Shown: positions 42,636 through 51,574 of the stretch, one piece after another | Layout of the letters: each line of letters starts with the position of its first letter | Numbering within the stretch: position 1 is the first letter of the stretch | DNA from: DATLLN01 sp963797175 | GTDB lineage: Bacteria; Actinomycetota; Thermoleophilia; Gaiellales; JAICJC01 | Length of the DNA: 64,000 nt | Assembly: GCA_963797175.1 (NCBI GenBank) | Contig: CAWCOL010000007.1 | Location: 296,210-360,209, forward strand | Direction of reading: 5' to 3' | Notes under the pieces: model-generated | What the model saw: only the letters and a program-made list of their open reading frames with translations | Database searches by the model: none | What the model was told of the DNA's origin: nothing | Position numbers and translations under genes: made by a program

Positions 42636-43579
42636 TCCGCGTCTCCCTCGCGGCCGCCGATGGTCGCCCCGGTGTAGCGGAAGAAGACATCGTCCAGCGT
42701 CGGCCGCGCGACCGTCACCGCGCGCGGCCTGATCCCCTCGGCCGCCAAACGCTCGACGATGCCGACCACTGCCGCGGCGCCGTCCGGTGTCTCCAGAGAC
42801 ACCGTCGAGTCCTCGGCGGGCCGCAGCGTGCCCAGCGCCGCCAGCCCACGCCGCGCCGCCTCCAGCTCGGCGTCCGCGACCGTGACGGTGACCACGTCCG
42901 CGCCGATCTCGCCCTTCAGCCGCTCCGGCGTGCCCTCGGCGACGATCACGCCGCGGTCGATGATCGCCAGCCGGTCGCACAGCCGGTCGGCCTCCTCCAG
43001 GTAGTGCGTCGTCAGCAGCAGCGACGTGCCCTCCCGCTGGAGCCGGCGCAGCTCGTCCCACAGCGCGGCCCGCGACGTCGGGTCGACGCCGGTGGTCGGC
43101 TCGTCCAGGAACAGGATCCGGGGACGGTGGACGAGCCCGCAGGCGAGGTCGAGCCGGCGGCGCATGCCGCCCGAGTAGGAGCGGACGAGCCGGTCGGCCG
43201 CCTCCACCAGGCCGAACAGCTCGAGCAGCTCGTCGGCCCGCTCGCCGGCCCGGCGCCGCGACAGCCCGTGCAGCCGGCCCATCATCTCGACGTGCTCGCG
43301 GCCCGACGAGTACCGGGCCAGGCCGGTCTCCTGGAGCGCGACGCCGATCGACCGGCGCACCGCGTCCTGGTCGCGGGCGACGTCGTGCCCGGCGACGATC
43401 GCCCTCCCGGCGGATGGCCGCAGCAGCGTCGCGAGCATCCGGATCGTGGTCGTCTTGCCGGCGCCGTTCGGCCCCAGCAGGCCGAACGCCTCGCCCTCCG
43501 CCATCCCGAAGGACACGCCGCGGACGGCCTCGACGCCGCCCGGGAACACCTTGGCCAGCCCCTCGGCCTCGAGGATCAC
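42632..43579 (-). CDS. ABC transporter ATP-binding protein (DrrA-like)
   Basis: 315 residues: Walker A GLLGPNGAGKTTTIRML (about 33-49), Q-loop VALQETGL, signature SYSGGMRRRLDLACGL, Walker B ILFLDEPTTGVDP, H-loop LLTTHYLEEADRLCD. The C-terminal extension of about 90 residues is typical of DrrA (daunorubicin-type) proteins. Start GTG overlaps the stop of the acetyltransferase gene, and its stop overlaps the permease start, so the three are translated as a unit. Confidence 0.92.
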   Translation of the reverse strand: MILEAEGLAKVFPGGVEAVRGVSFGMAEGEAFGLLGPNGAGKTTTIRMLATLLRPSAGRAIVAGHDVARDQDAVRRSIGVALQETGLARYSSGREHVEMMGRLHGLSRRRAGERADELLELFGLVEAADRLVRSYSGGMRRRLDLACGLVHRPRILFLDEPTTGVDPTSRAALWDELRRLQREGTSLLLTTHYLEEADRLCDRLAIIDRGVIVAEGTPERLKGEIGADVVTVTVADAELEAARRGLAALGTLRPAEDSTVSLETPDGAAAVVGIVERLAAEGIRPRAVTVARPTLDDVFFRYTGATIGGREGDAE

Positions 43580-44370
43580 CCGACCGCCTCGGCCTCGCAG
43601 GCCATCGCCGTGCGGACGAACCCGACGCGCTCATACACCCTGGCGACGTCGTCGTCGGCCGCCGAGAGCCAGACGAGGTCGACGCCGCGCTCGACGGCGT
43701 CGCCGACCAGCACCGCCGTGACGGCCGCGGCCAGCCCGCGCCGCCGGTGGGTGGGCAGCGTGGCGACCCCGACCACCTCGCACACGCCCGCGACGGGCTG
43801 GTAGGCCCCGGCGCAGACCGGCAGCCCGTCCTCGTAGGCGGCGGCAACGCGCAGCAGGCCGTCGGCGATCCGCTGCCGCTCGAAGGCCTGGCGGCCGGGC
43901 GACTTGATCAGCGCGGCCTCCTCCAGGCCGGAGATGCCGGCCGTACCGACCGCCGTGCCGGGGTTGCTGAACCCGATCTCCTGCACGGCGCCGGTCGCGC
44001 GGAGGTCGTCGTCCGGCGTCAGCATCCGCACCTCGATGCCCTCCGGCCGGGAGACGGAGCGAAGCCGGTCGAGCACCAGCAGCGGATGCCGCACCACCTC
44101 GAGGCCTGCCTCGGCCGCGGCGTCCCAGAGCCACGGCGCGCAGTCGGCGATCCACTCGAAGCTGCGCGGCTGGCCCAGCTCCCGCTGCCGGACGACCACG
44201 GCCCGCACGTCCTCGGCGGTGCCGGGAGGGCCGTCGGGCACCGGTCTCGCGTAGTACCGCCAGCCGTCACCGTGCTGCACGAACAGCACAAACGGCCCGT
44301 GCAGCTCGGCGTCCGCGGCGGTGCGCGGGACGGCGTCGCAGTAGCGGTCGAGACGTTCCAGGACGGACAC
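43576..44370 (-). CDS. GNAT family N-acetyltransferase
   Basis: 264 residues; the C-terminal half is a GNAT domain with VVGVATLPTHRRRGLAAAVT (acetyl-CoA pyrophosphate loop) and VYERVGFVRT. The N-terminal half (LHGPFVLFVQHGDGWRYYAR) is a degenerate GNAT-like or accessory domain. The GTG at 44370 is preferred because TACGGT lies 7 nt before it; a GTG at 44379 overlaps that box. First gene of an operon with the two ABC transporter genes, perhaps a self-protection set that modifies and exports a toxic compound. Confidence 0.75.
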   Translation of the reverse strand: MSVLERLDRYCDAVPRTAADAELHGPFVLFVQHGDGWRYYARPVPDGPPGTAEDVRAVVVRQRELGQPRSFEWIADCAPWLWDAAAEAGLEVVRHPLLVLDRLRSVSRPEGIEVRMLTPDDDLRATGAVQEIGFSNPGTAVGTAGISGLEEAALIKSPGRQAFERQRIADGLLRVAAAYEDGLPVCAGAYQPVAGVCEVVGVATLPTHRRRGLAAAVTAVLVGDAVERGVDLVWLSAADDDVARVYERVGFVRTAMACEAEAVG

Positions 44371-44377
44371 AGGGCGC

Positions 44378-44395
44378 ACCGTACTTCAGTAAGCT
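44378..44395. promoter_or_regulatory. Divergent promoters and dyad between GNAT-ABC and PadR genes
   Basis: TACGGT on the minus strand (44378-44383) and TAAGCT on the plus strand (44390-44395), 7 and 6 nt from their start codons. Between and across them lies the dyad TACTTCAGTA (44382-44391, TACT-N2-AGTA). A PadR dimer bound here would shut both promoters. Confidence 0.5.
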
Positions 44396-44401
44396 GGGCG
44401 G

Positions 44402-45043
44402 ATGGCCGCGAACCTCTCGACCACCTCCTATGCGATCCTCGGGCAGCTCAACCTGCGCCCGTGGACAGCGTACGAGCTGACCAAGCACCTGCGCCGGAAC
44501 CTGCACTACTTCTTCCCGCGCGCCGAGAGCGGCATCTACGGCGAGTTCAAGAAGCTGGTCGCGCAGGGCCTCGCCACGGGCGAGGTGAGCGCCCGCGGGA
44601 ACCGGCGGCGGACGACCTACACGATCACCCCGGCGGGGCGCCAGGCGCTGGCCGCGTGGCTCGCGACCAGCCCCGACCGCGCGTTCGCGCTGGACTCCGA
44701 GGGGCTCCTGCGGGTGATGTACGCCCCGGCGGGCACGCTGGCCGACCTGCGCCGGACGGTGGCGCAGTTCGCGGCGGACGCCGACGAGATGATCGAGTAC
44801 GGCATGCCGGTGCACGACGCCTTCCTGGCCGGCGAGGACGTCGCCCAGCGCGACGCGTACGTGCGGGCGCTGCTGGTGGACTTCACCGTGGACTACCTGG
44901 AGGCGGTCATCCGCTGGTCGGAGCGCACCGGCACGGCACTCGAGCGCTGGGACAGCATGGGGCCCGAGGGCAAGGAGACCGAGACCCGCCGCCGGTTCCA
45001 GCAGGGCCGCAAGCGCCTCCGCGCGCTGCTCAACCGTTCGTAG
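44402..45043 (+). CDS. PadR family transcriptional regulator
   Basis: 213 residues. Winged helix at about 5-90: SYAILGQLNLRPWTAYELTK, then RAESGIYGEFKKLVAQGLAT and the wing NRRRTTYTITPAGRQAL. A helical PadR C-terminal dimerisation domain follows. Usually a repressor that responds to small aromatic or toxic molecules; its divergent position makes the GNAT-ABC operon the likely target. Convergent with the racemase-like gene, overlapping by 14 bp. Confidence 0.9.
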   Translation: MAANLSTTSYAILGQLNLRPWTAYELTKHLRRNLHYFFPRAESGIYGEFKKLVAQGLATGEVSARGNRRRTTYTITPAGRQALAAWLATSPDRAFALDSEGLLRVMYAPAGTLADLRRTVAQFAADADEMIEYGMPVHDAFLAGEDVAQRDAYVRALLVDFTVDYLEAVIRWSERTGTALERWDSMGPEGKETETRRRFQQGRKRLRALLNRS

Positions 45044-45785
45044 CGGACAGGGCTCGCAGCTTCGACGGGTCGGTGCTGACGACCGTCAGCCGCCCGGCCC
45101 GCTTGCGCCGCGCGAGCAGGTCGGAGCGGCGCAGCGTGCGGAGGCACCGCTCCAGGACGATCTCGGCGCAGTCCACCACGGCGATCCCCCGGGCGGCGCG
45201 CTCGACCGCGGGCCGCACGGATGCGGCGTGAGGACAGGCCAAGAGCACGGCGCCGACGTTCGCCGCCCGCAGCCGTTCGAGCCGCTCGGCCGCCAGGGCA
45301 TCCGCCTCGGGGGACGCCGACCGCCCGGCCTCGACCAGCTCGGCCAGGCCGGCCCACGGATCGCCGGCCGCCGCGGCGCCGCCGCGCTCGCCCCGCACGG
45401 CCCGCCGCTGCTGGAGGCCGCGGACGCAGCCCGCCCCGGTGACGAGCGCCACGGGACGGCCCCCAGCGGCGGCCGCAGCTGCCGGGGTGAGGTTGTCGAG
45501 CCCGACCACGGGGACGCCGGCCCGGCGGCGCAGGGCCGCCAGCCCGTCCAGCGTGCCCTGGGCGGACGCCAGGACGACGAGCTTCGGCCCGTGCGCCAGC
45601 AGGTCGCCGGCCAGCGAGTCCACCCGCATCAGCACCGCCCGGGCCGGCCGCCGGCCCCACGGCGACCAGGCGTTGTCGCAGAGCAGCACGACGTCCTCGT
45701 GCGGCAGCGCCGCGGCCAGCCGTCGCGCCACCGCCAGCCCCCCGCCCCCGGAGGCGAGGACGGCGATGGGCGCGTCGCTGCTCAT
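45030..45785 (-). CDS. Asp/Glu racemase-superfamily protein with missing catalytic residue
   Basis: 251 residues resembling glutamate racemase in fold: ASGGGGLAVARRLAAALPHE matches the DSGxGGL start, HEDVVLLCDN follows, and LLACPHAASVRP matches the second catalytic Cys region. However, the first catalytic site reads ASAQGT where racemases have ACNTA, and the start has Ala for Asp. One of the two cysteines is thus absent, so racemisation is unlikely; a lyase, hydrolase or binding role is possible. It overlaps the GcvT-like gene by ATGA and must be made with it. Confidence 0.7.
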   Translation of the reverse strand: MSSDAPIAVLASGGGGLAVARRLAAALPHEDVVLLCDNAWSPWGRRPARAVLMRVDSLAGDLLAHGPKLVVLASAQGTLDGLAALRRRAGVPVVGLDNLTPAAAAAAGGRPVALVTGAGCVRGLQQRRAVRGERGGAAAAGDPWAGLAELVEAGRSASPEADALAAERLERLRAANVGAVLLACPHAASVRPAVERAARGIAVVDCAEIVLERCLRTLRRSDLLARRKRAGRLTVVSTDPSKLRALSATNG

Positions 45786-47773
45786 GAACGGGGTCGGGAC
45801 TTCTCCGGGTCGTAGATCGGGAGGGTGTCCACCAGCGCCGGCACCAGCCGCCCGTCCGGCATCGTCACCTCGACCTGCGTCCCCAGCGCCGTCAGCTCGG
45901 TCTCGATCGAGGCCATGGCGATCAGCTTGTCGACCGTCGGCGAGCGGCCGGCGGAGGGCGACAGCAGCTTGCCCACGCCCCGGCCGTTGGACAGCACGGG
46001 CGACCCGTAGTCGGGCGCCTCCTCGCCGGCGATCACCAGCGTCACCATCCGGTGCGTGATGCCCGCGGCCAGCTCGGCCTCCAGCGCCGCCTTGCCGACG
46101 AAGTCCGGCTTGTCCAGCTTGACCATGCGGTCGAGGTTCACGTGGAACGGCGAGGTCACGCCCTGGAAGTAGTCGTAGCCGAGGAAGATCAGGCCGGCCT
46201 CGATCCGCAGCGACTCGACGGCGGCCAGCCCGTAGGGGCGGATCCCCATCGACGCGCCGTGGTCGAGCAGCCCCTGCCACAGCCGCTCGGCGCCCTCGGG
46301 CGGGCAGTAGATCTCGTAGCCGATCTCCCCCGAGTAGCCGGTGCGGGCGATCGTGCAGCCCTCGACGCCGGCAACGGTGACCGGCTGGGGCAGCCAGCGG
46401 AAGTACCGCAGCGAGGCGACGTCGGCGTCGGTCACGGCCGACAGCAGCTCGCGCGACCGCGGCCCCTGCACCTGCAGGTGCGGCAGCTCGAACGTGCGCT
46501 CGGCGAAGGCCACGTCCATGTCCGCGCAGGCCTGCCGGAAGTGCAGGACGTCGGTGTCGAGGGCGGTGACCACCAGTACGCGCGCATCGTCGTTGCCTCG
46601 GAAGACGACGCCATCGCCGAGCATCTTGCCCTGCTCGTCGCAGAACGCGCCGTAGCGGCACTGGCCGGCCTCCAGGTTCGCCATGTTCGAGGTGAACAGG
46701 TAATCCGCAGCGCGGAGCGCGTCCGGGCCCTCGAACGACCACTTGCGCAGGGGTGACTCGTCCCAGATCGCGACCGCCTCGCGGACGGCGTGGTGCTCGG
46801 CGATCGGGTCGCCGAAGTCCGAGATCCAGTCCCAGCCCTCCCACTCGCCGAAGGTGCCGCCCATCCGCCGCTGGACGGCATCGAACGCCGTGCGCAGCAG
46901 CCCGTCGGGATACACGCCCGACGGCGCCGGCTGCTCGACGACCAGGGCCGCAGCGGCGGCCGTGTCAAAAGGGGCGGCGTCGGCCTCGGCGGCCGGCATC
47001 GGCATCTCGACCGGGATGATCGTGGTCGGCGTCGCACGCCGGGTCAGCTCCTGGTGGCCCGGGGGCAGCACCTGGGTGACGCCGAGCAGGGCCCGCGCCG
47101 CGGCCGGGGACGGCAGCGTGCGGTACTCCTCGACGGGCGCCTTCTCCTCGCGGTCGAGGTTGCGGCGCAGCCGGCGGAGCTTCGCCTGGAAGCCCGCGTC
47201 GAGGCCGGGGGTCGAGAAGATCGCCTGCTCGACATAGCTCTCCACGATCTTGTTGCCGACCAGGGCCACGTCGGCGTCGCGCGCCCGGCCGGTGCGGGGC
47301 GAGTAGGTCATCACGGTCTTGACGTGCGACAGGTACGCGTTCCAGGTCGAGAGGACGACCTCGCCACGGCAGCGGGCGCCGGTCTCGGGGATCGCGAGCA
47401 GGTTGACCTTGCGGTCGTTGACCGCCTCGAGCAGCGCCTCCGTGGTGGGCTGGAGGATCGTCACCCACTTGTGCAGCGGCCAGATGTCGAGCTGGTTGAA
47501 GTCGCCGGCCTCGCAGCCGACGCCGAACAGGTAGGTGTCGCAGTAGCGGAAGAAGTTGCCCGTGCCGAGCGTGCTCCGCATCAGGTCGTAGAAGAGCGTG
47601 ATGGTGGCGCAGATCAGGTTGGAGCAGCCGACCGCGTCCATCGGCTGGGCCAGGACGATCCCCAGCCGGTCGCCCGGCTGGTAGCCGCCGGGCCAGAGAT
47701 CGGCCAGCGGCGCGGACGCGCCGTCGCGCTCGACGGCGAAGTCCTCGGAGGAGAGGGCGTAGGAGGAGTGCAT
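45782..47773 (-). CDS. GcvT-like aminomethyltransferase with a novel N-terminal domain
   Basis: 663 residues. The C-terminal part (about 290-660) is a GcvT/folate-dependent aminomethyltransferase domain: IWDESPLRKWSFEGPDALRA, ARTGYSGEIGYEIYCPPEG and SLRIEAGLIFLGYDYFQG. The N-terminal 270 residues are not part of known GcvT proteins that I recognise. They contain Cys50, Cys55, Cys78, Cys87 and Cys135 (GCSNLIC, FRYCDTY, GCEAGDF) and the charged helix AKLRRLRRNLDREEK. Members of this superfamily demethylate or deaminomethylate glycine, sarcosine, dimethylglycine or DMSP. ATG with a TAAGAT box 7 nt upstream. Divergent from an amino-acid permease. Confidence 0.83.
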   Translation of the reverse strand: MHSSYALSSEDFAVERDGASAPLADLWPGGYQPGDRLGIVLAQPMDAVGCSNLICATITLFYDLMRSTLGTGNFFRYCDTYLFGVGCEAGDFNQLDIWPLHKWVTILQPTTEALLEAVNDRKVNLLAIPETGARCRGEVVLSTWNAYLSHVKTVMTYSPRTGRARDADVALVGNKIVESYVEQAIFSTPGLDAGFQAKLRRLRRNLDREEKAPVEEYRTLPSPAAARALLGVTQVLPPGHQELTRRATPTTIIPVEMPMPAAEADAAPFDTAAAAALVVEQPAPSGVYPDGLLRTAFDAVQRRMGGTFGEWEGWDWISDFGDPIAEHHAVREAVAIWDESPLRKWSFEGPDALRAADYLFTSNMANLEAGQCRYGAFCDEQGKMLGDGVVFRGNDDARVLVVTALDTDVLHFRQACADMDVAFAERTFELPHLQVQGPRSRELLSAVTDADVASLRYFRWLPQPVTVAGVEGCTIARTGYSGEIGYEIYCPPEGAERLWQGLLDHGASMGIRPYGLAAVESLRIEAGLIFLGYDYFQGVTSPFHVNLDRMVKLDKPDFVGKAALEAELAAGITHRMVTLVIAGEEAPDYGSPVLSNGRGVGKLLSPSAGRSPTVDKLIAMASIETELTALGTQVEVTMPDGRLVPALVDTLPIYDPEKSRPRS

Positions 47774-47780
47774 GGCCTCG

Positions 47781-47786
47781 ATCTTA
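47781..47786 (-). promoter_or_regulatory. -10 box of the GcvT-like/racemase-like operon (leaderless)
   Basis: TAAGAT on the minus strand, 7 nt before the ATG at 47773. Confidence 0.45.
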
Positions 47787-47929
47787 CTGGTTGGGCCGAG
47801 GCCGGCGCCGCCCCGCCTGCCGGCGAGCGCGCGGCTCTTGCAGCCGTGGAACGAAGCGGAGATAATGCGCCACCGTCACCGATCCGCCCAATCGGCATGC
47901 AGGGTGACCGACCAGACAGGAGGCTCGGG

Positions 47930-49474
47930 ATGGCCGCTTCGGAACAGTTCGTCGAACACACAACCGCGGCTGCGCTGGAGGAGAAGGCGAAGCTCCAGAA
48001 GCACTTCAGCCGGTTCGACATCTACTTCTTCCTGATCTGCACGATCGTCGGTGTCGACACCCTCGGCCAGGTCGCCCAGAACGGCGCCCAGGGATTCCTC
48101 TGGCTGTTGGTGCTGGCCGTCTTCTTCTTCGTCCCCTACGCACTCCTCACCGCCGAGCTCGGAGCCGCCTTCACCGAGGAGGGTGGGGCCTACGTCTGGA
48201 CGAGGATGGCGTTCGGGCGGCTGGTCGCCGCCGTCAACGCCGTCTTCTACTGGTTCTCGAACCCGATCTGGATCGGCGCCACGCTGGCCCTGCTCGCCTG
48301 CGCCTCGATCCAGAGCTACTTCTGGTCGTTCTCGAACGGCTCCGTGCCGTACTACCTCGTCGGGCTCGCCTACATCTGGTTCTCGGTGTGGTCGGCGATC
48401 CTCTCGTTCGGCGTCGGCAAGTGGATCCCGACGATCGGCGCCTGGTGCCGCATCGTCGTCATCGGCCTCTTCTCCGTGACGACGATCGTCTACGCCTTCG
48501 AGCACGGGCTCCACTTCCCGGCCGCCCACCAGTTCAGCCCGACCTGGACGGAGTTCATCGCGCTGGCCCCGCTGCTGTTCTTCAACTACGTCGGCTTCGA
48601 GCTGCCAAATGCGGCCGGCGACGAGATGGAGGACGCGCAGCGGGACGTCCCGGTCACGGTGCTGCGCGCGTGCGTGACCGCGATCCTGCTGTACGGCCTG
48701 CCCATCCTCGCGATCATCTCCGTCGTGCCGCCCTCGGAGATCCACGGCAAGGGCGTGTCGGCGTTCCTCGACGCCGTCGCCACGGTGTTCACGGTCTACG
48801 GCAGCGCCGCGGACACGATGATCAAGATCGCGGCGGTCATGTTCATCCTGGCGCTGGTCTCCAGCGCGTGCACGTGGCTGATGGGATCGGACCGGAGCCA
48901 GGCGGTCGCCAGCTACGACGGTGCCGGGCCCCGCATCCTGGGCACGTTCTCCGCGCGGTTCGGCACGCCGATCAACGTCAACTTCCTGTCCGGCGTGCTC
49001 TCCACGATCGTGTTCGTGATCGCCTCGGTGCTGACCTCAGGCAGCGCCGCCGACGCCTTCAACGTGATGATCGGCGTGGTGCTCACGTTCACGACCATCT
49101 CGTACATCGTCATCTTCCCGGCGCTTGCCAAGCTGCGGATGTCGCACCCCGACGTCCACCGCCCGTACCGGGTGCCGGGGGGCATGACGGGAGTCTGGGT
49201 CTGTGTCGGCCTGACGACGTCCTGGGCGGTCTTCGCCTCGATCGTCGCTGTCTTCCCGGGCTTCCTCGACGGGCAGCTCCTGAACAACGCCGACCTGCCC
49301 ACGAACGTCTCCCGGCTGAAGTACGAGGCGATCTCGCTGATCGCCATCGGCGTGACGTTGGTGGTCGGACTGCTGTTCTACTGGGCCGGCGCGCCGACCC
49401 GGGCGAAGTCGGTCACCGTCGCGCTGGAGGGCAACGAGGACATCGGCGGTCTCGCCACGGCGACCGGAGACTGA
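47930..49474 (+). CDS. APC superfamily amino-acid permease
   Basis: 514 residues with twelve TM helices. APC motifs: YFFLICTIVGVDTLGQVAQN at the start, ELGAAFTEEGGAYVWTRMAF in TM2-3, and FFNYVGFELPNAAGDEMED in TM6. Imports an amino acid or amine with a proton or by exchange. AGGAGG lies 8 nt before the ATG. The leader region between it and the GcvT-like gene is 156 bp. Its position suggests it supplies the substrate for the GcvT-like/racemase-like pair. Confidence 0.88.
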   Translation: MAASEQFVEHTTAAALEEKAKLQKHFSRFDIYFFLICTIVGVDTLGQVAQNGAQGFLWLLVLAVFFFVPYALLTAELGAAFTEEGGAYVWTRMAFGRLVAAVNAVFYWFSNPIWIGATLALLACASIQSYFWSFSNGSVPYYLVGLAYIWFSVWSAILSFGVGKWIPTIGAWCRIVVIGLFSVTTIVYAFEHGLHFPAAHQFSPTWTEFIALAPLLFFNYVGFELPNAAGDEMEDAQRDVPVTVLRACVTAILLYGLPILAIISVVPPSEIHGKGVSAFLDAVATVFTVYGSAADTMIKIAAVMFILALVSSACTWLMGSDRSQAVASYDGAGPRILGTFSARFGTPINVNFLSGVLSTIVFVIASVLTSGSAADAFNVMIGVVLTFTTISYIVIFPALAKLRMSHPDVHRPYRVPGGMTGVWVCVGLTTSWAVFASIVAVFPGFLDGQLLNNADLPTNVSRLKYEAISLIAIGVTLVVGLLFYWAGAPTRAKSVTVALEGNEDIGGLATATGD

Positions 49475-49519
49475 TCGCATCGCGCAGCCGATGAGCGCGC
49501 GGCCGCGCCGGATCGGTCC

Positions 49520-49549
49520 TTGACAGACCGGGGGCGGGTCGGCTGGAGT
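49520..49549 (+). promoter_or_regulatory. Promoter of the molybdopterin oxidoreductase operon
   Basis: Consensus -35 TTGACA (49520-49525), 18-nt spacer, TGGAGT (49544-49549), then 6 nt to the GTG at 49556. The best -35 in the window compensates for a weak -10; the mRNA would be leaderless. Confidence 0.5.
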
Positions 49550-49555
49550 ACGGGC

Positions 49556-51574
49556 GTGCCCGATCGCACCGTGCTGACGACCTGCCCCCGCGACTGCTAC
49601 GACGCCTGCGGGATCGTCGTCAACGTGCGCGCGGACGGGAGCATCCACAACGTCCGCGGCGATCCCGACCACCCGGTCAGCCGCGGCAAGCTTTGCCGCA
49701 AGTGCACGATCGGCTACAACGGCGCCTTCCTCGACCCCGCTCAGCGCGTCACCGAGCCGCTGCTGCGCGACGGCCCCAAGGGCGAGGGCCGCTTCCGCAC
49801 GGCGACGTGGGAGGAGGCCCTGGGGACGGTCGCGCGCCGGCTGGGCGCAGTCGCCGACGGCCCGGCGGGGGCGGCGGCGATCCTGAACGCGCACTACACC
49901 GGCACCTGCTCGCTGATCGCGAACACCTTCCCCAGCCGCTTCTTCTTGCGGCTGGGCGCGACCGAGGTCGATCCCGACTCGGTCTGCAACAAGGCCGGGC
50001 ACGTCGCCCTCGACTACGTCTGGGGCAGCTCGCTGACCGGGTTCGACCCGCGCACGGCCCGCGATGCCCGCTGCATCGTGGTCTGGGGCGCCAACCCCTC
50101 GGCGTCCGGGCCGCACCAGCACGAGCACTGGCTGGGCGAGGCGCCGGGTGAGGTCGTCGTGGTCGATCCGATCCGCACCGAGACGGCCGCCTCCGCCGCT
50201 CTCCATCTCCAGCTCTTCCCCGGCAGCGACGCGGCGCTGGCCTTCGCGCTGATGCACGTGCTGCGCCGCGACGGGCTGCTCGACACGGCCTTCCTGGCCG
50301 ACCGGACGGTCGGCTGGGACGAGCTCGAGCCGCTGGTCGAGCCGTGCACGCCGGACTGGGGCGAGCGCGCAACCGGCGTCCCGGCCGAGCTGATCGAGCG
50401 AGGCGCACACGCCTACGGCGCCGGGCCGGCGCTGCTCTGGATCGGCCAGGGGCTGCAGCGCCAGCCGATGGGCGGCAACGTCGTCCGCGCCGTCTCGCTG
50501 CTGCCGGCGCTGACGGGCAACATCGCCCGCCCCGGCTCCGGGTTCCTCTACCTGAACGACCAGCTGCCGATGGACGACGGCCTGCTCGTGCCCGAGGACC
50601 TGGGTGAGCCGCCCGAGCCGGTCAGCCACATGGACCTCGCCGCCCGGCTGGAGGACGCCGAGGCGTCGCAGGCGCTGGTCTGCTGGAACATCAACATCGC
50701 GGCCTCGAACCCCGAGCAGGCGCGGCTGCGGCGCGCGCTGGAGCGCGAGGACCTGTTCACCGTGGTGGTCGAGCTGTTCGGGACCGACACGGCCGACCTG
50801 GCCGACGTCGTGCTGCCGGCGGCCAGCTTCCTCGAGTTCGACGACATCGTCGCGTCGTACTTCGACCTGACGCTGTCGGCCCAGGTGAAGGCGGCCGAGC
50901 CGCCCGGCAGCGCGCTGCCCAACCAGGAGATCTTCCGCCGGCTGGCCGCGGCGATGGGCTTCGACGAGCCCGCGCTCCAGGAGAGCGACCGCTCGATCCT
51001 CGACCGGATCGTCGCCGGGTCGGGTGCGGTCGAGAGCTTCGAGGCGCTGGCGGCGGTCGGCACGGTGCCGATCACGCCCGAGCCCGTGCCGCAGTTCGCC
51101 GGGCCGCTGGACACGCCCAGCGGGAAGGTCGAGATCGCGTCGGCGGCGGCCGAGGCGGACGGCTTCCCCCGCTGCCCGCAGCCGCTGGCCGACCCGCGGC
51201 CGGCCGGCGGGCGGCTGCGGCTGCTCAGCCCGGCGTCGGGCTGGACGCTGAACGACACGTTCGCGAACGACGACAAGGTCGCCCGGCAGCTGGGACGCGC
51301 GACCGTGACGCTGCACCCGGCCGACGCCGCCGAGCGCGGCCTGCGCGCCGGCGACCGCTGCCTGCTCGCCAACGAGTCCGGCCGGCTCGAGGTCGAGGTG
51401 CTGCTGGGCGAGATCGCGCCGCGCGGCGTGGCGCTCTCCCCCAAGGGCCGCTGGCCCAAGCGCGAGCGGGAGAGCGCGAACGTCAACGTCCTCAACCCCG
51501 GCCACAAGTCCGACATGGGAGGGAGCTCCGCCGTGCACGCGATCGAGGTCTCGGTGACGGCGGTGGCGGGATGA
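49556..51574 (+). CDS. Molybdopterin-dependent oxidoreductase (DMSO reductase family)
   Basis: 672 residues. N-terminal 4Fe-4S motif Cys10-x3-Cys14-x3-Cys18-x28-Cys47 (TCPRDCYDACG, KLCRKC). Molybdopterin domains follow, with IVVWGANPSASGPHQHEHW and the candidate Mo ligand Cys in SVCNKAGHVAL. The C-terminal dinucleotide-binding domain ends in NVNVLNPGHKSDMGG. No Tat signal, so cytoplasmic. Electron partner and substrate are unknown; similar proteins are annotated as formate-dehydrogenase-like or YfbZ-like. The next gene overlaps by ATGA. Confidence 0.85.
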   Translation: MPDRTVLTTCPRDCYDACGIVVNVRADGSIHNVRGDPDHPVSRGKLCRKCTIGYNGAFLDPAQRVTEPLLRDGPKGEGRFRTATWEEALGTVARRLGAVADGPAGAAAILNAHYTGTCSLIANTFPSRFFLRLGATEVDPDSVCNKAGHVALDYVWGSSLTGFDPRTARDARCIVVWGANPSASGPHQHEHWLGEAPGEVVVVDPIRTETAASAALHLQLFPGSDAALAFALMHVLRRDGLLDTAFLADRTVGWDELEPLVEPCTPDWGERATGVPAELIERGAHAYGAGPALLWIGQGLQRQPMGGNVVRAVSLLPALTGNIARPGSGFLYLNDQLPMDDGLLVPEDLGEPPEPVSHMDLAARLEDAEASQALVCWNINIAASNPEQARLRRALEREDLFTVVVELFGTDTADLADVVLPAASFLEFDDIVASYFDLTLSAQVKAAEPPGSALPNQEIFRRLAAAMGFDEPALQESDRSILDRIVAGSGAVESFEALAAVGTVPITPEPVPQFAGPLDTPSGKVEIASAAAEADGFPRCPQPLADPRPAGGRLRLLSPASGWTLNDTFANDDKVARQLGRATVTLHPADAAERGLRAGDRCLLANESGRLEVEVLLGEIAPRGVALSPKGRWPKRERESANVNVLNPGHKSDMGGSSAVHAIEVSVTAVAG

